64,000 nucleotides of DNA from Mammaliicoccus sciuri. Lineage in GTDB: Bacteria > Bacillota > Bacilli > Staphylococcales > Staphylococcaceae. Below the pieces are notes generated by a model. The model was not told where the DNA came from and did not search any database. It worked only from the letters and a program-made list of their open reading frames with translations. The stretch spans positions 1,240,001 to 1,304,000 of the forward strand of contig NZ_CP094824.1 in assembly GCF_025561425.1 (NCBI RefSeq). The letters run 5' to 3'. This document shows positions 29,702-40,988 of this stretch, piece after piece. Position 1 is the stretch's first letter. Every line of letters begins with the position of its first letter. A program made the position numbers and the translations under genes.

Positions 29702-30325
29702 ATGTCTAAATTTGATGAAATGATAACAGTAGTACCACGTAAATTAATATTTAAAGACGAAGCTTATCAATTTGATGGGTTTAAATCTATTCAAGATGAA
29801 GAAACTAAATATATTTATGAAACAATTAGTCAATTTGAAACAAAACGTCGTGGTGATATGGAAGAAGATCCTTCATATAAACAACTCATTTCATATTGTA
29901 TATTAGAAAATGAGGACGACGAAGTACTTGTATATGAAAGATTAACAGGTGGTGGCGAAAGCCGATTACACGGTTTAAGTTCAATTGGCGTAGGTGGTCA
30001 TATGAATGATGTCCCTGAAGCTGTAACAGTTGAAGAAGTAATCAGAGAGAATGCTGCAAGAGAACTTGAAGAAGAAGTTGGTTTAAATAAACAAGATGTA
30101 GCAAACATGGAGTTAATTGGATTTATAAATGATGATCAAGATGAAGTAGGAAAAGTTCATATTGGTGTTGTTTTTAAATTAAAAGTTAATAAATCTAGCG
30201 TTGAAGCAGTTGAAACAGACACGTTAAAAATTAAGTGGGCTGACCAAACAGAATTGTTGAATCATAAGAATTATGAAACATGGAGTAGTCTTATTATAGA
30301 TGGTATATACAGAAGAGGTGAGTAA
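29702..30325 (+). CDS. Nudix (MutT-like) phosphohydrolase of unknown substrate
   Basis: A 207-residue protein with a Nudix box spread over about residues 98-128: GGHMNDV, an insertion, then ENAARELEEEVGL with the RELxEE core that binds the metal. The N-terminal part (TVVPRKLIFKDEAYQFDGF) is characteristic of a Firmicutes family annotated as predicted phosphoesterase of the MutT type. Substrate unknown; the box is longer than the standard 23 residues because of the insertion after the first Gly. AAGGAG precedes ATG 29702. It is followed after 2 nt by the next gene, so the two form an operon. Confidence 0.8.
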   Translation: MSKFDEMITVVPRKLIFKDEAYQFDGFKSIQDEETKYIYETISQFETKRRGDMEEDPSYKQLISYCILENEDDEVLVYERLTGGGESRLHGLSSIGVGGHMNDVPEAVTVEEVIRENAARELEEEVGLNKQDVANMELIGFINDDQDEVGKVHIGVVFKLKVNKSSVEAVETDTLKIKWADQTELLNHKNYETWSSLIIDGIYRRGE

Positions 30326-30327
30326 CC

Positions 30328-31257
30328 TTGAGTGAAATTATTCCATTTCCAAAATTAAAAAAACAACTGGTTAACAATATTAATCTTGCGATTCGAAATG
30401 AACAATTTGATGAAGCATATGAATTGTTTGAAACGTATGAGCAACATTTTGAGATGGATGATGACATATCCATAAAAAAATGTGAAGTCTTAAAATCTTG
30501 CGGTTATTATCTTGAATTGCGAGAAGAAGCGAGTATATTGCTCAATCAAGGTCATCCATTCTATGACAAAATAGTTATTTATTTTGTAGAAAGTTTATAC
30601 TTTTTAGAACAATATCAAACGGTAGTTGAAATTATTAATCAAATTAAAGATGAAAATATCGAACATGCTACGAGAATGGCATTGCTACCTATACAAGATA
30701 TGGCTAAAGAAAAGTTAAACCAAAGACAGTTGAAAGCTTCAGAGGTATTGAGAACATTTAGAGAAACACAATTTGAAGAACAAATTAATCTACTTATAGA
30801 TTTAATTGATCATCACTTAGGTATATTTAATTTAACTTTAGCTCAAATTATTGAGAATGAAGTATTGCATCCAAATGTGCAAAGTTTAATATTAGAATAT
30901 TTAAGATTAAGTGAATGGTCAGCTGAAGTTAAATTCAATAAAATAGATGAGAATATTACAGTTATACCGACTGAATTACCTGGTATAGAAAGAACAAATT
31001 TTACACAAAATATCATTCCTAAAGTAATTGATCAACTTGAAATTGATAGTCCTTCATCTATAGAGTTAGCTAAAAGTTTATTAAACCAACATGCCATTAT
31101 TATGTATCCAATTACACTAAATGATATAAATGATGATGTTTTAGTTGCATGTTACTTGAAACTTTTATCAGAACGTTTTAATATAGACGCTAACTACGAA
31201 AGTGTGACTCAACAAGATTGGGACATATTCATTGAAGTCATTCAAAAATTGCAATGA
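30328..31257 (+). CDS. Conserved cytoplasmic protein, probably TPR-like helical repeats
   Basis: A 309-residue, acidic, Leu/Glu/Gln-rich protein without signal or membrane segments. The N-terminal half has the regular helix-pair pattern of tetratricopeptide-like repeats (NLAIRNEQFDEAYELFETYE, then VEIINQIKDENIEHATRMAL). No catalytic motif is recognisable. Genes of similar size lie between rplT and tig in staphylococci, as I recall, without known function. Start is TTG 30328 with AAGAGGTGAG upstream. Confidence 0.75.
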   Translation: MSEIIPFPKLKKQLVNNINLAIRNEQFDEAYELFETYEQHFEMDDDISIKKCEVLKSCGYYLELREEASILLNQGHPFYDKIVIYFVESLYFLEQYQTVVEIINQIKDENIEHATRMALLPIQDMAKEKLNQRQLKASEVLRTFRETQFEEQINLLIDLIDHHLGIFNLTLAQIIENEVLHPNVQSLILEYLRLSEWSAEVKFNKIDENITVIPTELPGIERTNFTQNIIPKVIDQLEIDSPSSIELAKSLLNQHAIIMYPITLNDINDDVLVACYLKLLSERFNIDANYESVTQQDWDIFIEVIQKLQ

Positions 31258-31272
31258 ATATAAACACTATAG

Positions 31273-31300
31273 TTGAAACATTAGAAAGCTATGTTATAAT
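31273..31300 (+). promoter_or_regulatory. Promoter of tig
   Basis: TTGAAA (31273-31278), 16-nt spacer, TATAAT (31295-31300). Confidence 0.8.
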
Positions 31301-31350
31301 TAAAGAGTTGAAAATTTATAAAATTAGGATAATCACGGAGGTTTTTATTC

Positions 31351-32631
31351 ATGACAGCAACATGGGAAAAGAAAGAAGGTAACCAAGGTTTATTAACTGT
31401 TACGGTTCCTAAAGAAGAAGTAGATAAAGGATTAGACAAAGCATTCAAAAAAGTTGTTAAACAAATTAATGTACCTGGTTTCCGTAAAGGTAAAATGCCA
31501 AGACCATTATTTGAACAAAGATTTGGTGTTGAATCATTATACCAAGATGCTTTAGATTTCATTTTACCTGAAGCATATGGTAATGCAGTAGAAGAGGCAG
31601 AAATCAACCCAGTTGATCGTCCAGAAATCGACGTTACACAAATGGAAAAAGGTAAAGAACTTATCTTTGAAGCAACTGTAACTGTTGAACCAGAAGTTGA
31701 ATTAGGAGACTATAAAGGTCTTTCAATCGAGAAACAAGATCGTGAAGTAACTGACGAAGAATTCAATCAAGCAATTGAAGATGCAGTAAGCCGTCAAGCT
31801 GAATTAACAGTTAAAGAAGGCGAAATCGCTGAAGGAGACGTTGTTAACATTAACTTTGATGGTTATGTTGATGGTGAAGCTTTCGAAGGTGGTCAAGCAG
31901 AAGGTTATGATCTTGAAATTGGTTCTGGATCATTCATCCCTGGATTTGAAGAACAATTAATCGGTCTTAAAGCTAACGATAGCAAAGATGTTGTTGTCAC
32001 ATTCCCAGAAGAATACCACGCTGAAGAATTAGCTGGTAAAGAAGCTACTTTCAAATGTGAAGTTAACGAAGTAAAATCTAAAGAAATTCCAGAATTAGAT
32101 GACGAGTTAGCACAAGAACTTGATGAATCAGTTAGCACAGTTGATGAATATAAAGAAAAATTACGTAAAGATTTAGAAGAAGCTAAAGTTAATCAAGCAG
32201 AAGCAACTGAAAAAGAAGAAGCTATTACAAAAGCTACTGACAATGCAAAAGTTGATATTCCTGAAGCTATGGTTAATACAGAATTAGATCGTATGATGCA
32301 AGAATTTGAACAACGTATTTCTCAACAAGGTTTAAACCTTGAGTTATACTATCAATTCTCAGGTCAATCAGAAGAAGAACTTAAAGCACAAATGAAAGAA
32401 GATGCTGAAAAACGTGTTAAAACTAATTTAACTTTAAGAGCTATTGCTGATGCAGAGAATATCGAAGTATCTGATGCAGATGTTGAAGCTGAATTCGCTA
32501 AAATGAGCGAACAATTTGGATTATCTGTTGAAGATATTAAAGCAACATTAGGTAATAACGATATTTTAGTTAATGACCTTAAAATCCAAAAAGTTATCGA
32601 TTTATTAGTAGCTGAATCAGCTGGAGAATAA
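31351..32631 (+). CDS. tig: Trigger factor
   Basis: Ribosome-bound chaperone and prolyl isomerase acting on nascent chains, 426 residues. The N-terminal ribosome-docking signature [17 protein letters not shown] (about 46-62), the FKBP-like isomerase domain (about 150-240, [19 protein letters not shown]) and the long acidic C-terminal chaperone arms are seen. A close promoter and its own terminator show it is monocistronic. It lies next to clpX as in most bacteria. Confidence 0.97.
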   Translation: MTATWEKKEGNQGLLTVTVPKEEVDKGLDKAFKKVVKQINVPGFRKGKMPRPLFEQRFGVESLYQDALDFILPEAYGNAVEEAEINPVDRPEIDVTQMEKGKELIFEATVTVEPEVELGDYKGLSIEKQDREVTDEEFNQAIEDAVSRQAELTVKEGEIAEGDVVNINFDGYVDGEAFEGGQAEGYDLEIGSGSFIPGFEEQLIGLKANDSKDVVVTFPEEYHAEELAGKEATFKCEVNEVKSKEIPELDDELAQELDESVSTVDEYKEKLRKDLEEAKVNQAEATEKEEAITKATDNAKVDIPEAMVNTELDRMMQEFEQRISQQGLNLELYYQFSGQSEEELKAQMKEDAEKRVKTNLTLRAIADAENIEVSDADVEAEFAKMSEQFGLSVEDIKATLGNNDILVNDLKIQKVIDLLVAESAGE

Positions 32632-32657
32632 TAATTATTCGGTATTAAAGTAATTAT

Positions 32658-32690
32658 AGTAGCAGAATATTTCTGCTACTATTCTTTTTT
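32658..32690 (+). terminator. Terminator of tig
   Basis: AGTAGCAGAA pairs with TTCTGCTACT, then ATTCTTTTTT. Confidence 0.9.
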
Positions 32691-32702
32691 AGTCCGTTTA
32701 AT

Positions 32703-32731
32703 TTGAAAAAGTAAAAAACATTTAGTATAGT
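32703..32731 (+). promoter_or_regulatory. Promoter of clpX
   Basis: TTGAAA (32703-32708), 17-nt spacer, TATAGT (32726-32731). No CtsR-type heptad repeat was noticed. Confidence 0.8.
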
Positions 32732-32754
32732 CTAAAAAGAATAGGGGTGTAAAA

Positions 32755-34017
32755 ATGTTTAAATTTAATGATGGTGAAGAAAACTTAAAATGTTCTTTTT
32801 GTGGTAAAGAACAGGATCAAGTTAAAAAACTTGTTGCTGGTAGTGGCGTATATATTTGTAATGAATGTATAGAATTATGTTCTGAAATTGTAGAGGAAGA
32901 ATTAAAGTCACAAGAACCAGAACAGTTTACTGATGTTCCTACACCTAAAGAAATTATGGAACAATTAAATGATTATGTTATCGGTCAAGAAAATGCAAAA
33001 AAATCATTAGCTGTAGCTGTTTATAATCATTATAAACGTGTACAACAACCTTCTGAAAGTGAAGATGGTGTTGAATTACAGAAAAGTAATATTGCATTAA
33101 TCGGACCTACTGGTAGTGGTAAAACATTGCTTGCACAAACATTAGCTAAATCATTAAATGTACCATTTGCAATTGCAGATGCAACAAGTTTAACTGAAGC
33201 AGGTTACGTTGGTGAAGACGTTGAAAATATATTATTAAGATTAATCCAAGCAGCAGATTTCGATGTTGAAAGTGCTGAAAAAGGTATCATTTACGTGGAT
33301 GAAATTGATAAGATTGCACGTAAATCAGAGAATACGTCAATTACACGTGACGTATCTGGTGAAGGTGTACAACAAGCGTTACTTAAGATCTTAGAAGGTA
33401 CAACAGCAAGTGTGCCGCCACAAGGTGGAAGAAAGCATCCAAACCAAGAGTTTATTCAAATAGATACAACAAATATTCTATTTATCCTTGGTGGTGCCTT
33501 TGATGGTATTGATGAAGTTATTAAACGTAGACTTGGTGAAAAAGTTATCGGCTTTAGTAGCTCAGGTGATGAAATTAGTGACGAAGAATCATTACTATCA
33601 CAAATTAGACCAGAGGATTTACAGTCTTATGGTTTAATTCCTGAATTTATTGGTAGAATTCCAATTGTAGCTAACCTAGAAACATTAGATGTTGATGCAT
33701 TGAAAAATATTTTAACGCAACCTAAGAATGCGTTAGTTAAACAATATACTAAGATGCTTGAATTAGATGATGTTGAATTACAATTTGATGAACAAGCACT
33801 TACGGCTATTAGTGAATTAGCAATAGAACGTAAAACAGGTGCACGTGGACTTCGTTCAATTATTGAAGAAGCTTTAATTGATATTATGTTTGATATTCCA
33901 TCTAGCTCTGATGTAAGTAAAGTAGTTATTACTGAAGATACAATTAGAGATCATAAATTACCTAACTTATATGATAGTGAAGGTAATTTAATCAATGATG
34001 AAAAAACATCAGCATAA
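32755..34017 (+). CDS. clpX: ATP-dependent Clp protease ATP-binding subunit ClpX
   Basis: AAA+ unfoldase that feeds substrates to ClpP. At 420 residues it is complete: N-terminal zinc-binding domain (CSFCGKEQ and CNEC, residues about 13-40), Walker A GPTGSGKT near residue 121, Walker [12 protein letters not shown], the pore loop GYVG and the ClpP-docking loop containing IGFSS. It is transcribed alone from its own promoter. Confidence 0.97.
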   Translation: MFKFNDGEENLKCSFCGKEQDQVKKLVAGSGVYICNECIELCSEIVEEELKSQEPEQFTDVPTPKEIMEQLNDYVIGQENAKKSLAVAVYNHYKRVQQPSESEDGVELQKSNIALIGPTGSGKTLLAQTLAKSLNVPFAIADATSLTEAGYVGEDVENILLRLIQAADFDVESAEKGIIYVDEIDKIARKSENTSITRDVSGEGVQQALLKILEGTTASVPPQGGRKHPNQEFIQIDTTNILFILGGAFDGIDEVIKRRLGEKVIGFSSSGDEISDEESLLSQIRPEDLQSYGLIPEFIGRIPIVANLETLDVDALKNILTQPKNALVKQYTKMLELDDVELQFDEQALTAISELAIERKTGARGLRSIIEEALIDIMFDIPSSSDVSKVVITEDTIRDHKLPNLYDSEGNLINDEKTSA

Positions 34018-34032
34018 TCACATATGATTATA

Positions 34033-34070
34033 AAGGCTGAGACATGTTATTAACTGTCTCAGCCTTCTTT
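34033..34070 (+). terminator. Terminator of clpX, AGGCTGAGACA hairpin
   Basis: AAGGCTGAGACA pairs perfectly with TGTCTCAGCCTT. It belongs to the same hairpin family as those at 7655, 54077 and 57556. Confidence 0.88.
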
Positions 34071-34109
34071 AATGTTTAAAAATGATTTGATAGACCTATC
34101 GTTACTGTG

Positions 34110-34138
34110 TTTAAAATATAAGTAAGATAAGATATAAT
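34110..34138 (+). promoter_or_regulatory. Promoter of ysxC
   Basis: TTTAAA (34110-34115), 17-nt spacer, TATAAT (34133-34138). Confidence 0.6.
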
Positions 34139-34166
34139 AAAAGAAACAAACTTGTAGGAGAAAACG

Positions 34167-34754
34167 ATGAAAATTAATCCGAATAATGTAGATATTATAA
34201 TCAGTGCAGTAGATCCAAAACAATATCCTGAGACTGGTTTGCCAGAAATAGCACTTAGCGGACGTTCAAATGTTGGGAAATCAACATTTATCAATACGTT
34301 AATTTCAAGAAAAAAAGTTGCAAGAACGTCATCGAAACCAGGTAAGACACAAACATTAAACTTCTTTAATATCGATGAGCAACTTATCTTTGTAGATGTG
34401 CCAGGTTATGGATATGCTAAAGTTAGTAAAAAACAAAGAGAACAGTTTGGTAAGATGATTGAACAGTATTTAACAACTAGAGAAGCATTAAGATGTGTAA
34501 TTCAATTAGTTGATATTAGACATAAGCCAACTCAAGATGATGTGTTGATGTATAACTATTTGAAACATTTTGAAATACCAACCATCGTCATTGCGACTAA
34601 AGAGGATAAAATTCCTAAAGGTAAAGTTCAAAAGCATTTAAAAATCATTAGACAAACCTTAGAAATTGATCCTGAAGTTAAATTGATTAGTTACTCATCT
34701 TTAAACAAAGATAAGACAGACAATATTTGGGCATTATTGTCACAATTTATTTAA
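34167..34754 (+). CDS. ysxC: Ribosome biogenesis GTP-binding protein YsxC/EngB
   Basis: Essential GTPase for assembly of the 50S subunit, 195 residues. G1 GRSNVGKST, the G2 region [16 protein letters not shown]3 DVPGYG, G4 ATKED (TKxD) and the SYSS G5 region are visible. ATG 34167 follows GTAGGAG. The gene lies between clpX and hemA, its normal place in Bacillales (in B. subtilis lon is inserted). Confidence 0.95.
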   Translation: MKINPNNVDIIISAVDPKQYPETGLPEIALSGRSNVGKSTFINTLISRKKVARTSSKPGKTQTLNFFNIDEQLIFVDVPGYGYAKVSKKQREQFGKMIEQYLTTREALRCVIQLVDIRHKPTQDDVLMYNYLKHFEIPTIVIATKEDKIPKGKVQKHLKIIRQTLEIDPEVKLISYSSLNKDKTDNIWALLSQFI

Positions 34755-34765
34755 ACAAATTACTC

Positions 34766-34792
34766 ACATTTCTAGATTAGAAATGTTATAAT
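34766..34792 (+). promoter_or_regulatory. hemA promoter with 21-nt palindrome and PerR-like box
   Basis: TATAAT at 34787-34792 is the -10. Directly before it lies the perfect palindrome ACATTTCTA-gat-TAGAAATGT (34766-34786). An overlapping sequence TTAGAAATGTTATAA (34777-34791) matches the PerR box TTATAATNATTATAA at 11 of 14 defined positions. hemA is PerR-controlled in B. subtilis, so peroxide- or iron-linked control is plausible here. Confidence 0.5.
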
Positions 34793-34828
34793 TTAGACAT
34801 TGGACATAAATTAATGGGGGCGTTAGAA

Positions 34829-36166
34829 GTGCATGTTGTTGTAGTAAGCGTAAACTATAAGACTGCAGATGTTGCAATGCGTGAAAAACTAGCTTTTAAT
34901 GATCAAGAAATTGAGAATGCGCTTGTAACACTAAACAATCAAAAATCTATATTAGAATGTGTAATCTTATCGACTTGTAATAGAACTGAAGTATATGCTG
35001 TTGTAGATCAAATTCACACTGGTAAATATTATATTCAGTCATTTTTAGCAGATTGGTTTGATCAATCTTTAGATACAATTAAACAATATACAAATGTTTT
35101 AACTGAGAATGATGCAGTGGAACATTTATTCAGAGTAACTTCTGGATTAGACTCTATGGTTCTAGGAGAGACTCAAATTCTAGGTCAAATGAAAGACGCA
35201 TTTCAAATTGCTCAAACAGAGGTTACAACTGGAACGATGTTTAACCGTCTGTTTAAACAAGCAATTACTTTAGCTAAACGTGCGCATCATGAGACTGATA
35301 TTGCGTCAAATGCTGTTTCAGTTTCTTATGCAGCTGTTGAATTATCTAAAAAAGTTTTAGGTAAATTAGATAATAAGAAAGCATTAATCATTGGTGCTGG
35401 TGAAATGGCTGAGTTAGCTGTTGCGAATTTAAATGGCAGTGGCGTTAATGACATCACTGTTTTAAACCGTACAGTAGCTAAAGCAGAATCTCTTGCAATG
35501 CAATATAAAGGTGTAGCGAAAAGCATCAATGAATTACAATGTTCATTAATGGAAGCTGATATTGTGATCAGTTCTACTAGTGCGGAACATTATGTATTAA
35601 CTAAAGATATGATGCGTGATGTAGAGCGTTTTAGAAGAAATAAACCGTTAGTATTAATTGATATTGCGGTACCTAGAGATATAGACCCAGGTGTGAATGA
35701 TTTAGATTCAATGTTTAATTATGACGTGGATGATTTAAATGGACTTGTTGATGCTAATTTAGCTGAACGTGAACAAGCAGCACGTGAAATTGAATTATTA
35801 ATTGCTAAAGAAATTGATAAACACGATGAATGGGTGAATATGTTAGGTGTTGTGCCAATTATTACGGCATTAAGAGACAAAGCATCACATATACAACAAG
35901 ATACAATGATGAGTGTTGAAAGAAAACTTCCTGATATGACTGACAGAGAGCGTAAAGTTATTTCTAAACACATGAAGAGTATCGTCAATCAACTATTAAA
36001 AGATCCGATTACACAAGCAAAAGAATTATCAACGGACAAAAAATCAAAAGAAAAATTAGAATTATTCCAAGAAATCTTCAATATCTCAAGTGAAGTTGAG
36101 CGAATAAATGAAACTAAGAAAGAATTAAAACAAGATCAATTGTCTCCTAAAACAGTTGAATCTTAA
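34829..36166 (+). CDS. hemA: Glutamyl-tRNA reductase
   Basis: First step of heme synthesis by the C5 route: reduces Glu-tRNA(Glu) to glutamate-1-semialdehyde. The protein of 445 residues has the catalytic Cys in [33 protein letters not shown] motif GAGEMAEL and the C-terminal dimerisation helices. I chose GTG 34829 (protein [15 protein letters not shown]), preceded by GGGGGCG, since related proteins begin at this point; ATG 34814 would put five extra residues without family similarity. First gene of hemAXCDBL. Confidence 0.93.
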   Translation: MHVVVVSVNYKTADVAMREKLAFNDQEIENALVTLNNQKSILECVILSTCNRTEVYAVVDQIHTGKYYIQSFLADWFDQSLDTIKQYTNVLTENDAVEHLFRVTSGLDSMVLGETQILGQMKDAFQIAQTEVTTGTMFNRLFKQAITLAKRAHHETDIASNAVSVSYAAVELSKKVLGKLDNKKALIIGAGEMAELAVANLNGSGVNDITVLNRTVAKAESLAMQYKGVAKSINELQCSLMEADIVISSTSAEHYVLTKDMMRDVERFRRNKPLVLIDIAVPRDIDPGVNDLDSMFNYDVDDLNGLVDANLAEREQAAREIELLIAKEIDKHDEWVNMLGVVPIITALRDKASHIQQDTMMSVERKLPDMTDRERKVISKHMKSIVNQLLKDPITQAKELSTDKKSKEKLELFQEIFNISSEVERINETKKELKQDQLSPKTVES

Positions 36167-36186
36167 TACAAAATAATGGTGATGCT

Positions 36187-37020
36187 ATGCAAGATGTAAT
36201 TTCTGTACGTTTGCATGAAATAGTATTAATTATTTACATGATTTGTTTAGGGTGCTATTTTTATGACTTTATTCAAAAGAATTCTAAAGTTAGAAAGTTT
36301 GGGTATTATGCGCTAGGGATTGTTTGGATTTTTCAAACAATCTTTTTGTGCATGTATATTGTTACAACTAAACAATTCCCTGTACTGACAATTTTCGAAG
36401 GATTTTATTTTTATACATGGATGATTATCACTGTTTCATTAGTTTTAAATTATTTTAAATCCACAGATTTAACAGTCTTTATTATCAATTTGATTGGATT
36501 TGTATTTTTAGTTATTCATACATTTAGACCAGAACAGTATGATACAGAAAATACTGCTGCAAATATAATGAATGAATTACTTTTAATACATATTTCTTTA
36601 GCTATTATAAGCTATGTTCTTTTTGCATTGAGTACATCACATGCAATTTTGTATTTGTTACAAAGAAAAAATTTAAAAGAGAAAAAATTTAATCAAAAGT
36701 TCTTTAGAATGGGCAGTATTGAACAATTAGAACAAAATGTATTTAGATTTACATTAGTAGGATTTTTAGTCTTATTAATTAGTTTAATACTTGGCATTCA
36801 ATGGGGACTTATAATAATTGGTAGTGAAATATGGATTGATAGTAAAGTAGTCGGTTCCTTAATTGTCTTACTACTTTATGGTATTTATTTATTTTTAAGA
36901 GTAAGAAAATCAATCAACACAAAAACGTTAGTTATAGCAAATATTATGATGTTTCTCGTGTGTATGATAAATTATTTGGTGGTCTCAAAATTTTCAGGAT
37001 TTCATCAATGGTTTAACTAA
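36187..37020 (+). CDS. hemX: HemX, cytochrome c assembly-type membrane protein
   Basis: A 277-residue integral membrane protein with about eight hydrophobic helices and the CcsA/CcmC-like fold of the cytochrome c assembly family. In S. aureus and B. subtilis HemX lowers the amount of HemA (glutamyl-tRNA reductase), limiting heme synthesis. It lies 20 nt after hemA and 18 nt before hemC inside the heme operon, matching that role. Confidence 0.9.
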   Translation: MQDVISVRLHEIVLIIYMICLGCYFYDFIQKNSKVRKFGYYALGIVWIFQTIFLCMYIVTTKQFPVLTIFEGFYFYTWMIITVSLVLNYFKSTDLTVFIINLIGFVFLVIHTFRPEQYDTENTAANIMNELLLIHISLAIISYVLFALSTSHAILYLLQRKNLKEKKFNQKFFRMGSIEQLEQNVFRFTLVGFLVLLISLILGIQWGLIIIGSEIWIDSKVVGSLIVLLLYGIYLFLRVRKSINTKTLVIANIMMFLVCMINYLVVSKFSGFHQWFN

Positions 37021-37038
37021 ACAATGGTGGAGGAAATT

Positions 37039-37962
37039 ATGCGTAAAATTATTGTAGGTTCTAGAAAAAGTAAATTAGCTATGACGCAGAGTCAGCAATT
37101 TATAGATAAACTAAAAGAAAAACACCCAGAATTAGATATTGAAATTAAAGAAATCGTTACGAAAGGTGACAAAATTGTTGATGTTCAACTATCTAAAGTT
37201 GGTGGTAAAGGATTATTCGTTAAGGAAATACAACAAGCATTATTCAATCATGAAATTGACTTTGCTATTCATTCCTTAAAAGATGTTCCAAGTGAATTGC
37301 CTGATGAATTAACATTAGGATGTATTCCAGAACGTGAAAATCCATTTGATGCATATATCGCAAATAACCATGTCAAACTTGCGGATTTGAAACCAGGTAG
37401 TATTGTTGGTACAAGTTCATTAAGACGTGGTGCACAATTATTAGCAAAATATCCTCATTTAGAAATTAAGTGGATTCGTGGAAATATTGATACACGCTTA
37501 AATAAATTAGAAACTGAAGACTTCGATGCGATTATACTTGCTGCAGCTGGATTAAAACGTATGGGCTGGAGTGATGATATCGTTACTGAATATTTACAAG
37601 AAGATACGATGGTACCTGCTATAGGGCAAGGTGCACTAGGTATCGAATGTAGAAGTGATGATCAAGAATTATTAGATATTCTTAAATCAGTTCATGATGA
37701 GAATGTAGAAACATGTGTAACGTGTGAAAGAACATTCTTAAATGAAATGGATGGTAGTTGTAAAGTGCCAATAGCTGGTTACGCAACACTTGAAAATGAT
37801 GAAATTTCATTTACAGGTTTAATCATGTCTCCTGACGGTAAAGAAAGATATGAATCAACAATCAAAGGAACTGACCCTGTTGAAATAGGTAAACAAGTTT
37901 CTGAAGAACTAAAAGCACAAGGTGCATATGAAATCATTAAGAAATTGAACGAAGAAGCATAA
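37039..37962 (+). CDS. hemC: Hydroxymethylbilane synthase (porphobilinogen deaminase)
   Basis: Joins four porphobilinogens to the linear tetrapyrrole. The 307-residue protein begins [14 protein letters not shown] and contains the HSLKDVP and [10 protein letters not shown] motifs and the dipyrromethane-attachment cysteine in [15 protein letters not shown] 37039 follows GGTGGAGG; the longer start at 37024 adds five residues within that ribosome site. Confidence 0.96.
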   Translation: MRKIIVGSRKSKLAMTQSQQFIDKLKEKHPELDIEIKEIVTKGDKIVDVQLSKVGGKGLFVKEIQQALFNHEIDFAIHSLKDVPSELPDELTLGCIPERENPFDAYIANNHVKLADLKPGSIVGTSSLRRGAQLLAKYPHLEIKWIRGNIDTRLNKLETEDFDAIILAAAGLKRMGWSDDIVTEYLQEDTMVPAIGQGALGIECRSDDQELLDILKSVHDENVETCVTCERTFLNEMDGSCKVPIAGYATLENDEISFTGLIMSPDGKERYESTIKGTDPVEIGKQVSEELKAQGAYEIIKKLNEEA

Positions 37963-37977
37963 TAAGGAGTCGTTAAC

Positions 37978-38661
37978 ATGAAGCCAATCATTGTGGTTAC
38001 AAGTACAAGAACTGTTCAACGTGAAGATGTCGAAATTCGTCATTATCCGTTTATTGATATTGTTCCTATCAAATTTGAACAATCTTGTTTAAAACCACAC
38101 TATGATTGGCTTATTTTTACGTCTGTAAATGCGATCAAAATATTTGAACCATATTTAAACCAAATAGAAGTCGATCGTATAGCAGTTATCGGTACAAAAA
38201 CAAAAAAAGTAGCAGATCAGTACAACATCCCAGTAGATTTAATGCCAGATTCATTTACTCAAGAAGGTTTATTACATGAATTTAAAGATCAGTTCACAAA
38301 TCAATCTATATTAATCCCGTGTAGTAAACAAGCTAGAGATAAACTGGCGAAAGAACTTATGAAATGGGATAATCAAGTACAAGTACTGCATCTTTATGAG
38401 CCTGTTACAAATATAGAAAATGTTAGAAAAGTACATGAACTCATACAACAGCAAGAAGTAACGAATGTTACTTTTTCAAGTTCATCAGCTGTTTCTAGTT
38501 ATTTTGATAACTATCATCGAATTCCGGACTCAGTTGAAGTTTATGCAATTGGTGCGATAACAGAGCGAAAGTTAAATACATATCATCAACCTTCTAAAGT
38601 AGCAGAAGAATATACATTAGAAGGCATGATAAATACAATTTTGAAAGAGGTAAAATCATGA
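37978..38661 (+). CDS. hemD: Uroporphyrinogen-III synthase
   Basis: Closes and inverts the last ring of hydroxymethylbilane. The protein has 227 residues. HemD sequences diverge strongly; assignment rests on the two-domain alpha/beta pattern ([14 protein letters not shown], then [13 protein letters not shown]), family length, and place between hemC and hemB. AAGGAG precedes ATG 37978. The gene overlaps hemB by 4 nt. Confidence 0.9.
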   Translation: MKPIIVVTSTRTVQREDVEIRHYPFIDIVPIKFEQSCLKPHYDWLIFTSVNAIKIFEPYLNQIEVDRIAVIGTKTKKVADQYNIPVDLMPDSFTQEGLLHEFKDQFTNQSILIPCSKQARDKLAKELMKWDNQVQVLHLYEPVTNIENVRKVHELIQQQEVTNVTFSSSSAVSSYFDNYHRIPDSVEVYAIGAITERKLNTYHQPSKVAEEYTLEGMINTILKEVKS

Positions 38662-39641
38662 AATTTGATAGACATAGAAGACTTAGATCATCTCAAGTAA
38701 TGAGAAATATGGTGAAAGAAACGTATGTTCATAAATCAGATTTAATCTATCCGATTTTTGTAATTGAAGAAGATAATATTAAAAATGAAATATCTTCAAT
38801 GCCAGGTATTTATCAATTAAGTTTAAACTTATTAGAACAAGAGCTTAAAGAAGCTTATGATTTAGGCATTAGAGGTGTTATGTTCTTTGGTATACCAAAT
38901 GAGAAAGATGCTTGTGGAACAGGTGCTTTTATTGATGATGGTATTATACAAAAAGCAACACGATTATCTAAAAGTAAATTCCCAGATATGCTAGTTGTAG
39001 CGGATACGTGTTTATGTGAATATACAGACCACGGACATTGCGGTGTAATAAACGAAGAAACAAAAGATGTAGACAACGATCAATCATTAGAATTACTTGT
39101 AAAAACAGCTGTATCACAAGCTAAAGCTGGTGCAGATATTATTGCACCAAGTAATATGATGGACGGATTTGTTGCTGAAATTAGAGAAGGTTTAGATCAA
39201 GCAGGATTTATAAATATTCCTATTATGAGTTATGGTATTAAATACGCATCTAGTTTCTATGGCCCATTTAGAGAAGCAGCAGAAGGGGCACCTTCATTTG
39301 GTGATCGTAAGACTTATCAAATGGATCCAAGTAATCGATTAGAAGCATTCAGAGAATTAGAGAGTGATATTAAAGAAGGTTGCGACATGATGATTGTTAA
39401 ACCAGCACTTAGCTATTTAGATATCATTAGAGATGTTCGTAATCGATCAGACTTACCAATTGTTGCATACAATGTAAGTGGAGAATACAGTATGACAAAA
39501 GCAGCTGCATTAAATGGCTGGATTGATGAAGAAAAAATCGTGATGGAACAAATGACGTCAATGAAACGTGCTGGTGCTGACATGATTATTACTTATTTTG
39601 CTAAAGATATTTGTAAATATTTAGATGGAGGAGACTACTAA
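38658..39641 (+). CDS. hemB: Delta-aminolevulinic acid dehydratase (porphobilinogen synthase)
   Basis: Condenses two aminolevulinates into porphobilinogen. The protein of 327 residues has the zinc-binding cysteines in [14 protein letters not shown], the Schiff-base lysines in [15 protein letters not shown] and [11 protein letters not shown], and [22 protein letters not shown]. Start overlaps hemD by 4 nt (ATGA), and one base separates the stop from the hemL start codon. Confidence 0.97.
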   Translation: MKFDRHRRLRSSQVMRNMVKETYVHKSDLIYPIFVIEEDNIKNEISSMPGIYQLSLNLLEQELKEAYDLGIRGVMFFGIPNEKDACGTGAFIDDGIIQKATRLSKSKFPDMLVVADTCLCEYTDHGHCGVINEETKDVDNDQSLELLVKTAVSQAKAGADIIAPSNMMDGFVAEIREGLDQAGFINIPIMSYGIKYASSFYGPFREAAEGAPSFGDRKTYQMDPSNRLEAFRELESDIKEGCDMMIVKPALSYLDIIRDVRNRSDLPIVAYNVSGEYSMTKAAALNGWIDEEKIVMEQMTSMKRAGADMIITYFAKDICKYLDGGDY

Positions 39642-39642
39642 T

Positions 39643-40932
39643 ATGAGATATGAACGTTCAATAAATGCCTACGATGAAGCCGTAAATTTAATGCCAGGTG
39701 GCGTAAATAGTCCAGTACGTGCTTTTAAATCAGTAGATACACCACCGATTTTTATGGACCACGGACAAGGATCTAAAATTTATGATGTAGATGGTAATGA
39801 ATATATTGATTATGTATTAAGTTGGGGACCGTTAATTCTAGGTCATACACATGAAAAAGTAAAAGCTGCATTACATGAAGCAGTTGACAAAGGAACTTCA
39901 TTCGGTGCATCAACTGAACTTGAAAATAAAATGGCTAAACTTGTTATTGAACGTGTGCCATCTATTGAAATGGTAAGAATGGTTTCTTCAGGTACAGAAG
40001 CGACATTAGCCGCTTTACGTCTTGCTAGAGGATACACTGGCAGAAATAAAATATTGAAATTTGAAGGATGCTATCACGGTCATAGTGATTCATTATTGAT
40101 TAAAGCAGGTTCTGGTGTTGCAACTTTAGGTTTACCAGATTCTCCTGGTGTACCAGAAGGCACAGCTAAAAACACTGTAACTGTACCATATAACGATATT
40201 GAAGCAGTGAAAGTTGCGTTTGAACACTTTGGTGAAGATATTGCAGGTGTTATAGTTGAACCAGTTGCTGGTAACATGGGTGTCGTGCCACCAGTTGAAG
40301 GCTTCTTAGAAGGTTTACGCGATATTACGAAAGAATATGGCTCATTACTTATTTTCGATGAAGTCATGACTGGATTTAGAGTTGGCTATAACTGTGCGCA
40401 AGGTTACTTCGGAGTAACACCTGATTTAACATGTTTAGGTAAAGTTATAGGTGGCGGACTACCAGTTGGCGCATTTGGTGGTAAGAGAGAAATTATGGAA
40501 GAAATAGCACCAGTCGGTAATGTATATCAAGCTGGTACACTTTCAGGTAACCCGTTAGCAATGACAAGTGGTTACGCAACACTAAGTGAATTAACTGAAG
40601 AAAGCTATCAATACTTTAATGAACTTGGAGATTTACTTGAAAAAGGTCTAAAAGAAGTGTTTGCGAAACATGCTGTTCCGATTACGGTTAATCGTGCAGG
40701 TTCAATGATCGGTTATTTCTTAAATGAAGGACCTGTAACTAACTTTGATGAAGCGAATTCTTCAGATTTAGAACTATTTAGCAAAATGTATAGAGAAATG
40801 GCTCAAGAGGGCGTATTCTTACCACCTTCACAATTCGAAGGAACATTCTTATCTACAGCACATACTAAAGAAGATATTGAAAAAACAATTCAAGCTTTTG
40901 ACACTGCTTTAGAAAGAATTACAAACGAATAA
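39643..40932 (+). CDS. hemL: Glutamate-1-semialdehyde 2,1-aminomutase
   Basis: PLP enzyme converting glutamate-1-semialdehyde to 5-aminolevulinate. The 429-residue protein has the class III aminotransferase features [38 protein letters not shown] and the PLP lysine in [19 protein letters not shown] 39643 has GGAGGAG at good spacing; the reading from 39625 lies in the hemB end. It is the last gene of the heme operon. Confidence 0.96.
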   Translation: MRYERSINAYDEAVNLMPGGVNSPVRAFKSVDTPPIFMDHGQGSKIYDVDGNEYIDYVLSWGPLILGHTHEKVKAALHEAVDKGTSFGASTELENKMAKLVIERVPSIEMVRMVSSGTEATLAALRLARGYTGRNKILKFEGCYHGHSDSLLIKAGSGVATLGLPDSPGVPEGTAKNTVTVPYNDIEAVKVAFEHFGEDIAGVIVEPVAGNMGVVPPVEGFLEGLRDITKEYGSLLIFDEVMTGFRVGYNCAQGYFGVTPDLTCLGKVIGGGLPVGAFGGKREIMEEIAPVGNVYQAGTLSGNPLAMTSGYATLSELTEESYQYFNELGDLLEKGLKEVFAKHAVPITVNRAGSMIGYFLNEGPVTNFDEANSSDLELFSKMYREMAQEGVFLPPSQFEGTFLSTAHTKEDIEKTIQAFDTALERITNE

Positions 40933-40988
40933 AACATGCCTCAAACTATAGAATGATAAATGATATAATTTTTTTGAGGTGTTAAATC

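Noticed and set aside
34814-34828. ATG 34814 as the hemA start
   Set aside because: It adds five residues not seen in relatives and its own upstream region lacks a ribosome site; GTG 34829 follows GGGGGCG.
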